This document shows, one piece after another, positions 55,046-61,960 of a stretch of 64,000 bases of DNA (positions are counted from its first letter, which is position 1; every line of letters starts with the position of its first letter). The position numbers and the translations under genes are program-made. This DNA comes from Parabacteroides goldsteinii DSM 19448 = WAL 12034. Its GTDB lineage: Bacteria; Bacteroidota; Bacteroidia; Bacteroidales; Tannerellaceae. The stretch is from the NCBI RefSeq assembly GCF_000969835.1, contig NZ_KQ033913.1, positions 1,098,501 through 1,162,500 on the forward strand, written 5' to 3'. Under the pieces are notes generated by a model. The model was given only the letters and a program-made list of their open reading frames with translations, made no database searches and was not told the origin of the DNA.

Positions 55046-55297
55046 TGTGTTTCTGCAAGAGTTAAGGTTTGACGTAGAGATATTTGTAGAAGATAAAATG
55101 TACATTTAAGTAGGTAATAATAAAATCATCGTAATGATTTTAGAGCTAGTGGCAGAAATAAGACAAAACCAGTTACAATCTGTCACCTGAAAACTACCTG
55201 TCCGGAAATACCTTCCAGCCTTATGGAAGGTCTATTACCCCCGTTTTATGAGATAATCACGAAGTAAATTTCCTGATATTTTGTAATGTTAAAAAAA

Positions 55298-55397
55298 TCA
55301 TTGCAATGACCAGTCCGGTTCATTGTGATAAGTACCTGGAGTCATTGTGATGACTTCCACAAGGTATTGTGATGATAGGGAAGAATCATTGCAATGA
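55298..55397. repeat. Five-unit 22-bp-phased palindrome array
   Basis: Twelve-base units start exactly every 22 bp: TCATTGCAATGA (55298), TCATTGTGATAA (55320), TCATTGTGATGA (55342), GTATTGTGATGA (55364) and TCATTGCAATGA (55386). The outer units are perfect palindromes. The 10-bp spacers are unrelated. A further isolated TCATCGTAATGA lies at 55126. The array lies about 180 bp upstream of a truncated tyrosine recombinase gene. Regulator or recombinase binding sites are possible. Confidence 0.8.
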
Positions 55398-55575
55398 ATT
55401 TGTGTAAAGGTGGAAATGAGGGTAGGAAATGATGGTGAAAGATGTGATTTTCTTTCTAAAACATGCTTTTTTAGAGATAGTGCAGTTAGCGAAAACCGCG
55501 AAAACCGAACAATCTGCAAGCCGGGAATGTTTATCTTTATCTTTTTGATTAATAACGATAAAGAAGGAAAAAGTT

Positions 55576-55902
55576 ATGAGAAATAAAGATTTTTGCATAC
55601 TGATGCTCGAGCAGGAAAAGCAGAAGCGCAGTAATGGGGATGAAAGCACGGCCGATTTGTATCGTGCTACCCGAAATCATTTTGCCACATTCGTTCGTGA
55701 GAGAGGAAAGAGCGGGTTGCTGGGGGATGTGACGCAGGATGTTGTGCAGGAGTTTATTCGGTATCTGAAAGGAAAGAAACTGCGTGTAAATTCGGTGAAT
55801 AGTTATATCAGCAACCTGCGTGCGATGTACAACCGTGCCTGCCGAGGTTGGAAAGGGCGGCCTGAGGAACGGCCGTTCGAGGGGATGCAGTTACAACGGT
55901 AA
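55576..55902 (+). pseudogene. Truncated tyrosine recombinase (N-terminal core-binding domain only)
   Basis: This 108-codon frame encodes the SAM-like core-binding domain of a phage-type integrase (STADLYRATRNHFATFVRERG, VNSYISNLRAMYNRACRGW, ending RPFEGMQLQR). The whole catalytic domain with its Arg-His-Arg-Tyr residues is missing. At 55880-55902 the sequence turns into the middle of a BACON-domain gene in another frame. It is therefore a 5' fragment left by a deletion or recombination event. It still has an AAGGAAAAAG-type leader and might be translated. Confidence 0.8.
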
Positions 55903-57656
55903 CCGGCGAGGAACAAAATATTAAAATCGTACAGGAAGGATCGACCTTGAATGTAGGCGGCGCCATTTCGTTGGAGGCCGCTTCCGGTTCGGAAGGTCAA
56001 TCAACATTTACCCTCACAAAGGGACTAAACTGGCGTGCTCTTTTATCCGACGGTTGGCTGAGTTGGGCGTCAGGCGATCTGGCCAACAGCGGTGATGAAG
56101 CTACAGGAGGGGAACAAATCCTAAAAGTCAAAGCGGCTTCCAGTAACCCGTATGCATCAGCACGAACGGGAAGTATAACGGTAGAAGGAGGTGGGTCGGT
56201 CGGCAGTTCAACATATAACGATCTGAAAAAAGAGATATCCGTAGAGCAGACCGGTTCCACGGTCACTTGTCCCACCCAACCGGTAGAAGTAAGTGCGGAG
56301 GGAGCGATCGATGCGTCTTCTCAGTTTACAGCCACTCCCTATTTATCGTGGAAAATAACAGTTTCGGAAGCTGATAACTGGATTGGTCTGACCGGTCAAA
56401 CGACGGGGCAGACCACGACAAATTCTCAAAATGTTGTTTTTAATGTTCCTGTCAATCCCAATTCCGAGGAACGTACGGGTGCAATAATAGTCCGTGTGGG
56501 AGATGAATCCAAAGGGCCGACGGGTAATATAGCCGTTCAGCAGGCGGCTTCATCCTTAACAGTAGATGAAATTCCCACATCTTTGGCTCCGACAGCGGAG
56601 GCTTCGGGTTCTGTCGCTTTTACGGCAACGAAAGGCCTTTCCTACATTATCACTTACCCGGATTGGCTGACCTTTACTGGTGAAACAACAGGTTCTACGA
56701 GTGGAGGCAAACAAACCTTTAACTACAAGACCAATAGCATAAACAAAAACAAAGAGGCACGCAACGGGAATATATCGGTGGCAGCCGGAAACATGGCAAA
56801 GGGAACTGCCATATCACAGGAGGCTTCGGTGTTCAAGGTGGAACCTCGAACGATTGAATTACCAAATACTGCCTCTTCCGCCGAAGCGACAATCACAGGA
56901 ACATCTGGATTGTCATGGGAATTAACGAGAGCAAAAACGGGAGATGAAGCGATAACTACTGTGGTAACTAGCGGAGAATTGACAAGTACTTCCCACACCG
57001 TAACATTTAGTGCCCAAGCAAACGAAGGCGGAGAACGTTCAGCGGATTTTATCCTTGCTGTAACCGGCGGTAATCATTCGGATACGGTTACGGTTAAACA
57101 AGCCAGTGGGTTGAATACGATAACGATAAATCAGGCGGTTGCAGATTCTTATAAAAAATATTACGAAGATTATAGTTCGAGTGCGACAGCTTTGCCTTTT
57201 TATTATGATGGAGGAAATTATGGTTTGTCTGGTCCCTATGGAGGGGACTACAAAGGTAATTCTGATACTTATCTGGTAGATGCTCCTTATACTATAGAGG
57301 TTGAAGCAACACAGAGTAAAAGTCTTAATATGTACACTGCAGCTGCAATAAAAGTTTGTACAGATAAGGGAAAGGGGTGGCGTATTCCGACAATGATTGA
57401 GTTATATGCAATATGGGATATATGCAGGGGAAGTAACTTTGATGCAACTGACGATGAAGCAGCGACATATACATTTGGGGATGGAATGGGAGTTAGAAAT
57501 GCACAAAATGTGGTGGTTCCTTATTGGAGTAGTTCGGTTGGAAAGCCTTATTTTAGTGTACGTTCGGTAATCTATTTTCAAACAGGTAAATTTAATACCA
57601 GTGGTACAACCGGAGAAAAAAATCTATATCCGGTTCGTTGCGTTCGTGAAAAATAA
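55884..57656 (+). pseudogene. 5'-truncated BACON-repeat surface protein with C-terminal Lcl/FISUMP-like domain
   Basis: The open frame from about 55866 encodes about 590 residues with no start codon or signal peptide near its beginning (the first likely codons follow the recombinase fragment). About four BACON/Ig-like repeats are seen (SFTLTKGLNW-type strands, LSWKITVSEADNWIGL, LSYIITYPDWLTFTGE, LSWELTRAKTGDEAI), many ending in QAS or EQTGS. The C-terminus (GWRIPTMIELYAIWDIC, YWSSSVGKPYF, YPVRCVREK) resembles Lcl/FISUMP modules of Bacteroidota surface proteins. It probably was a secreted adhesin-like protein. Confidence 0.75.
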
Positions 57657-57694
57657 GAAGACTTTAAGTTAATCCATAAAAAATAGATGTAATT

Positions 57695-57976
57695 ATGAAC
57701 AAAGCAGATTTTGTCAGCAAACTGGCTGTGGAGATGAATATTTCGCAACAGCAATCACGTCAATTTGTGAAAGCCTTTCAGGTAGTGTTAACAGAAGCAA
57801 TGAAACAGGATAGTCCTGTTATGCTTCAGGGTTTCGGTACTTTTACTCCGTGGTCGCAAAAAGAGCGTATCGGCCGTAATCCCCATACCGGTATCTCTTG
57901 TGCAATACCGGCACGTACGAGTGTCAAGTTTAAACCCGGGAAGTTTTTGCTTAGAGATTTAAACCCATCCAAATAG
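57695..57976 (+). CDS. HU family DNA-binding protein
   Basis: This 93-aa HU/IHF-like protein has ADFVSKLAVEMNISQQQSRQF at the N-terminus, the GFGTFTPWSQKERIGRNPHTG beta-arm base, and SVKFKPGKFLLRDL at the end. It bends DNA and may assist recombination or chromosome structure. It lies 38 bp after the BACON-protein relic and is followed by a strong terminator. Confidence 0.92.
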   Translation: MNKADFVSKLAVEMNISQQQSRQFVKAFQVVLTEAMKQDSPVMLQGFGTFTPWSQKERIGRNPHTGISCAIPARTSVKFKPGKFLLRDLNPSK

Positions 57977-57979
57977 AGA

Positions 57980-58038
57980 GCAGGTGGAGACACAGATGTT
58001 TTTAGCTATTATGTGTCTCCACTTGCTTCTGTTTTTTT
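57980..58038 (+). terminator. Terminator after the HU gene
   Basis: GCAGGTGGAGACACA pairs with TGTGTCTCCACTTGC (15 bp, one G-U) across a 17-nt loop, followed by TTCTG and a 7-T tract. Confidence 0.9.
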
Positions 58039-58078
58039 GATTTCCCTCAATTATTTATTAACGCCTATTAGATATATC

Positions 58079-58564
58079 ATGAAGAAACAAAACAAATTAG
58101 AGGCCTTATTCCCCAACGGAAAAGTGCCGGAAGCGAAGGATTTTAACCGTAGCCTTGACGAAATGTCAAAAGAAGGCCGTAACCATTTACGTGAAAAGAT
58201 TTACAAAATTGCATTTACTGTATGGTCAACTTTACCTAAAAAACATCAGAAGTTCATCGAAGAAGTTATCGTCCATGATCGTCAGTCCTATGTTGACTTT
58301 ATACAACAAAGAACGGTAATGGCCTGTCTGCGTTGTCCGCTTCGTTTTCCTGTTTTGTTTATTCGGATGCTGCATTTGACCGAAGTTGTTGAACGGACTG
58401 CGCAAACCTCTATAAATCATATCGCAATGTCTGTTCTGATTTGTTTTCAGATTTGCGGAAAGATCAGTACGCTGGCCGGGCATATCGGCAAAGGGGAGAT
58501 TGCCTATGAAGAGGTGCTGGTGTTGGCTGGGAAGATGACGGTGGTGGAGTTTTGCGGAGGGTGA
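58079..58564 (+). CDS. Hypothetical protein, unknown function
   Basis: A 161-codon frame from the ATG at 58079 begins MKKQNKLEALFPNGKVPEAK, continues helical and basic (HLREKIYKIAFTVWSTLPKK), and ends with more hydrophobic stretches. I recognise no domain, and the C-terminal half (PLRFPVLFIRMLHL onward) might reflect a frameshift. An earlier in-frame ATG at 58013 would overlap the terminator and is unlikely. Confidence 0.5.
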   Translation: MKKQNKLEALFPNGKVPEAKDFNRSLDEMSKEGRNHLREKIYKIAFTVWSTLPKKHQKFIEEVIVHDRQSYVDFIQQRTVMACLRCPLRFPVLFIRMLHLTEVVERTAQTSINHIAMSVLICFQICGKISTLAGHIGKGEIAYEEVLVLAGKMTVVEFCGG

Positions 58565-58615
58565 GGAGCTATTGAAAAATAAATAATAATACAATCGTAT
58601 ATGCTGGCGGTTTAC

Positions 58616-58648
58616 GATCAGTAATTTGGGTTAGATAATCAGTGATTT
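58616..58648. promoter_or_regulatory. Direct repeat ATCAGTRATTT, 21 bp apart, upstream of flavodoxin
   Basis: GATCAGTAATTT (58616) and AATCAGTGATTT (58637) lie 21 bp apart, just upstream of the -7 element at 58677. The spacing fits an AraC-family operator, and an AraC/GyrI regulator gene lies 3 kb downstream in the same flavin/iron-sulfur cluster. Binding by that protein is inference. Confidence 0.5.
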
Positions 58649-58676
58649 ATATACTTTTATATTGGATACTATTCTG

Positions 58677-58684
58677 TAATTTTG
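58677..58684 (+). promoter_or_regulatory. -7 element for the exported flavodoxin gene
   Basis: TAATTTTG matches TAnnTTTG, 30 bp before the ATG at 58714. Confidence 0.6.
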
Positions 58685-58713
58685 TGTCATAACAATAAAA
58701 ATAAGAATTACAT

Positions 58714-59259
58714 ATGACAACAATGAAAGTTATAGGTATGATTATGGTAGTGATCATGATGTTATGTATCCCCATAAATGCACAGACGCAAAGTGATAAG
58801 ACATTGGTTGCTTATTTTTCGGCAACAGGTACAACGGAGAAAGCAGCAAAGTTGATTGTAGAAGTTACAGGTGGAACGCTCTACGAAATACAACCTGAAA
58901 AAGAATACGTCACTGCTGATTTGGATTGGCATGACAAGTCTTCACGTAGCAGTGTGGAGATGTCAAATGCTAAATCACGTCCTGCGTTAAAATCTAAACC
59001 GGAGAATCTTGCAGATTACGATATCATTTATATAGGTTTCCCTATTTGGTGGAATTCAGCTCCGAGAATCATCAATACTTTTATTGAAAGCGGTGATTTT
59101 GCAGGTAAAATGATTATTCCGTTTGCAACATCGGGGAGCAGCAGTATTTCTAATGCAGAAAAAGAGCTACAGGAAACCTATCCTGATATGAAGTGGCAGA
59201 AGGGCCGACTTCTGAACGGTGCGACGAAGGAAAATATTAAGAAATGGACTAAAAAATAA
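58714..59259 (+). CDS. Exported flavodoxin-family protein
   Basis: This 181-aa flavodoxin has an N-terminal signal-like helix (VIGMIMVVIMMLCIPINAQT), so the FMN domain probably acts outside the cytoplasm. The FMN phosphate loop is YFSATGTTEKAA. The further pattern FPIWWNSAPRIINTFIESGDF and PFATSGSSSISNAEKEL is typical of NAD(P)H-quinone-reductase-like flavodoxins. It starts an operon with a flavin reductase gene 6 bp downstream. The natural electron partner is unknown. Confidence 0.9.
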   Translation: MTTMKVIGMIMVVIMMLCIPINAQTQSDKTLVAYFSATGTTEKAAKLIVEVTGGTLYEIQPEKEYVTADLDWHDKSSRSSVEMSNAKSRPALKSKPENLADYDIIYIGFPIWWNSAPRIINTFIESGDFAGKMIIPFATSGSSSISNAEKELQETYPDMKWQKGRLLNGATKENIKKWTKK

Positions 59260-59265
59260 ATTATC

Positions 59266-59826
59266 ATGAGAAAGAATTTTGGGGCAAAGCCCTTTACTTA
59301 TCCGCAGCCGGTGTTTATTATCGCTGCTTATGATGAAAACGGTACTCCCAATGCTATGAATGCGGCTTGGGGCGGTATCAGCGAGATGCATGAAATTAGT
59401 ATTTGTATTAGTGAGGGACATAAAACGACAGCCAATATACTGAAACGTAAGGCTTTTACCGTGAGTATGGCAGAGGTCGGACAGGTGATAGCCTGTGATT
59501 ATGTGGGTATTGTTTCCGGTAATAAGGTTTCGGATAAATTTGCTCGTGCAGGTTTCCATGCGACTCGTTCGGAGTTTGTGGATGCACCGTTGATTGACGA
59601 ATTATCCGTAGTGTTGGAATGTAAATTGAAAGATTATAATCCTGAAACCTGTATTTTGCGAGGTGAAATAATAAATGTAAGCGTGGATGAACGTGTTCTC
59701 GACGAAAACGGAAAAGTAGATGTATCTAAAGTGTCTCCTATTATATTCGACCCGTTCAATAACGATTACCTGGAAGTGGGTAAAAAGGTTGGTAATGCCT
59801 TTTCGGATGGTAAGAGATTGAAATAA
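59266..59826 (+). CDS. Flavin reductase family protein
   Basis: This 186-aa FMN-binding split-barrel protein has PQPVFIIAAYDENGTPNAMN at the N-terminus, and AWGGISEMHEISICISEGHK and KRKAFTVSMAE as in the flavin-reductase-like domain. It may transfer hydride from NAD(P)H to flavins. It follows the exported flavodoxin by 6 bp, suggesting a shared redox role, although it has no signal peptide itself. Confidence 0.92.
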   Translation: MRKNFGAKPFTYPQPVFIIAAYDENGTPNAMNAAWGGISEMHEISICISEGHKTTANILKRKAFTVSMAEVGQVIACDYVGIVSGNKVSDKFARAGFHATRSEFVDAPLIDELSVVLECKLKDYNPETCILRGEIINVSVDERVLDENGKVDVSKVSPIIFDPFNNDYLEVGKKVGNAFSDGKRLK

Positions 59827-59883
59827 GGAGCAACTTTCGGAGGTTACAATCGGTGAGAATTGTGCTGTAGGAGAGGACAGGGT

Positions 59884-60582
59884 TTAAATATTCCTCTTTA
59901 TATATGTTTGTGTTCTGGGACAATGCACAAGGCATTTCAAACAGGTACTACATCCATGTATGTTAACGATTTCATCTCTTGAAACCGATCTACTCCAAAC
60001 TTTACCTTTAAGGACTTTTCTCTCGCAGATATTGACGCAGGTAATGCAATTACCGCATTTGGGAGATAGAGGTTCATGCAATTCTGTTTTCAGTGGAGCA
60101 TCAGTTAAAACGGTACCGAGACATTGTGCTGCGCCATATTCAGGAGTAATTAGCAGATTGTTTTTCCCAATCCATCCTAATCCGCCAAGTAGTGCAACGG
60201 TTTTATGGGGCAATACTGATTCTTTTGTTTCATAATCGAATACGCCGTCGGCTAATAATCCCGTATCGGATTGCGAAATGGCTTTATAGCCCTTCCCGGT
60301 GATGAACTTGGCCAATTCGTCTGCTATTTCTCCGGCTTTATGTTCGGTTTGCGAATATTCATCATCGTCGAAATTGTAATTATCCGCTATTCGTGCTTGT
60401 ACGTAGTCGGGAATATTAAATACCATTTTAGCATATTCTGCGGTTAGCGGGAGCGCAAAAACAATGGCGGTCGGGAGTTGCCTGTTTTGCTTTTCGTCTA
60501 AATGCGATATATTGACAAAGCGTATCAGTGTTGCTCCTTGATTTTTTAATTTGTTTTCTATCTCTTGGTTTAAGTATTGCAT
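59884..60582 (-). CDS. 4Fe-4S double-cluster protein, epoxyqueuosine-reductase-like
   Basis: This 232-aa protein has a C-terminal pair of ferredoxin motifs (CGNCITCVNIC, CSTCLKCLVHC). The preceding region (LLGGLGWIGKNNLLITPEYG, QCLGTVLTDAPL) matches the QueG-like family. The N-terminal corrinoid-binding part is shortened relative to QueG, so it is probably a different oxidoreductase. It overlaps the AraC/GyrI gene by 13 bp and is translationally linked to it. Confidence 0.88.
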   Translation of the reverse strand: MQYLNQEIENKLKNQGATLIRFVNISHLDEKQNRQLPTAIVFALPLTAEYAKMVFNIPDYVQARIADNYNFDDDEYSQTEHKAGEIADELAKFITGKGYKAISQSDTGLLADGVFDYETKESVLPHKTVALLGGLGWIGKNNLLITPEYGAAQCLGTVLTDAPLKTELHEPLSPKCGNCITCVNICERKVLKGKVWSRSVSRDEIVNIHGCSTCLKCLVHCPRTQTYIKRNI

Positions 60583-61706
60583 GTCTCTTTTTTTGTAATA
60601 GGGATATAAATATCTGTTATAAGCTCCGAAGCCGGAGTTTTTTCGGGAGTGTTGATGTAAGTCTCAAAGGTGAATTGTTCCCGCAGGGTATAATCGCTTG
60701 TCGGCAACCAGTCAAGGTAAATATGGCGGTATACCTTATTTAATTCATGATAAAACCCTTTGAAACGAAAGATTGCATATTCTCCCGTATGAATTTCATA
60801 AACGCCAAAGCCTTTCGGAGCTTCAAATGATTGCGGCAATGTTACCCCAATCATAAAACGGTTTTGTTCTTCTGGCGTGATATACGGATAATCGAGAGTC
60901 AAACTCACGTATTTACATCCTTTTGAAGATAATTCATATTTTTCGGAAAATTGTAGCAACTGCTTCCACAAAACAGAGAAACTATGGATGACATTATTTG
61001 TTCTTTCCAATTTCAAGTATGCGATTCGAATACCAGATATTTTTTCAATACTTGGTTCAATTCGTATCGGATTCTTCCTCTCGGGATTGACGTTTGAATG
61101 CTTTTTACGAAATTCTGGAATGGAACAATTAAAATAACTCTTGAATGCCCTCGAAAATGTGTGCTTGTTCTGATAATTGATTTGATCGAGAAGCTTCGGG
61201 ACACTTACGTCAGTTGTTATTAGCTTAAATGCAATGTACTCTAATCTCAGTCGTTGAATGTACATTCCAATATTTTCGCCACAAACAGCCTTGAAAAGCC
61301 TGCGAAAATAATATTTGGAGATACCTGCAACATGGGATAGTTTGTCGGAATCAAGGTCATCAAACAAATGACGGTTGATATACTCCTGAACTCTTATAAT
61401 CAAATTATATTGCACATGAGCCGTATTGATTTTTTGTTTCCACCTCTTAATATTCGGAAGTCGTTTGGACATTTCCGCTCTCAACTCTTCCGACGTGAGA
61501 TTAACTCCTGTTTCTTTATAATATTCTTCGGGGAACAGCCCCCAAAGATAAATGAGATAATCCATTGAGAAATCATAGAGTTTAACCCCGTTATGCAAAC
61601 AATAGTCGCAATATTCCACATTTTGGTTTGCCTCAAGATTTGTATAATCTATATCTAAAGGTATTCCACATGTTTGGCAATATTTTGTTTCAGCATTGAT
61701 TTTCAT
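60570..61706 (-). CDS. AraC-family regulator with N-terminal zinc ribbon and C-terminal GyrI-like domain
   Basis: This 378-aa protein has a Cys4 zinc-ribbon-like start (C10, C13, C33, C36 in KYCQTCGIPL and YCDYCLHNG). An AraC HTH pair follows (DDLDSDKLSHVAGISKYYFR, VPKLLDQINYQNKHTFSRAF), then a GyrI-like ligand-binding domain (SGIRIAYLKLERTNN, GEYAIFRFKGFYHELNKVYR). The zinc-ribbon/AraC/GyrI combination suggests a regulator sensing small cationic or redox ligands. The ATG at 61706 is preferred over one 19 codons earlier. It is co-transcribed with the iron-sulfur protein gene. Confidence 0.9.
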   Translation of the reverse strand: MKINAETKYCQTCGIPLDIDYTNLEANQNVEYCDYCLHNGVKLYDFSMDYLIYLWGLFPEEYYKETGVNLTSEELRAEMSKRLPNIKRWKQKINTAHVQYNLIIRVQEYINRHLFDDLDSDKLSHVAGISKYYFRRLFKAVCGENIGMYIQRLRLEYIAFKLITTDVSVPKLLDQINYQNKHTFSRAFKSYFNCSIPEFRKKHSNVNPERKNPIRIEPSIEKISGIRIAYLKLERTNNVIHSFSVLWKQLLQFSEKYELSSKGCKYVSLTLDYPYITPEEQNRFMIGVTLPQSFEAPKGFGVYEIHTGEYAIFRFKGFYHELNKVYRHIYLDWLPTSDYTLREQFTFETYINTPEKTPASELITDIYIPITKKETCNT

Positions 61707-61727
61707 AAATATCTTATTATTCAGGTA

Positions 61728-61735
61728 CAAAGTTA
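61728..61735 (-). promoter_or_regulatory. -7 element for the AraC/GyrI gene
   Basis: Minus-strand TAACTTTG matches TAnnTTTG, 22 bp before the start codon. Confidence 0.55.
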
Positions 61736-61864
61736 ACCAATAGATTGTACTAAAGGTTACCATAAATAGCCTTCTTTTAAAAGAAAACAGGGAATACCTT
61801 AATAATCATAGATTAGTCTGTTACCTGTGTTATTATCTGATTCTTCTTTGTTAGGATAGCGGGC

Positions 61865-61885
61865 GATAAGACTAAATAACACTTC
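61865..61885. promoter_or_regulatory. Second copy of the 21-bp element at 45976-45996
   Basis: GATAAGACTAAATAACACTT plus C, exact match to the sequence upstream of the rprX-like kinase promoter. It lies 76 bp before the barrel gene start. Confidence 0.5.
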
Positions 61886-61960
61886 ATAAGCCAACGATAA
61901 CATAGTTTCTTGACATAACCTCTTTTCTTTGCAGTATAGGAACTGATAAAGCAAACGGAT

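Noticed and set aside
55298..55397. Array considered as a CRISPR
   Set aside because: Units are only 12 bp, palindromic and variable, with 10-bp spacers and no cas gene in the window.
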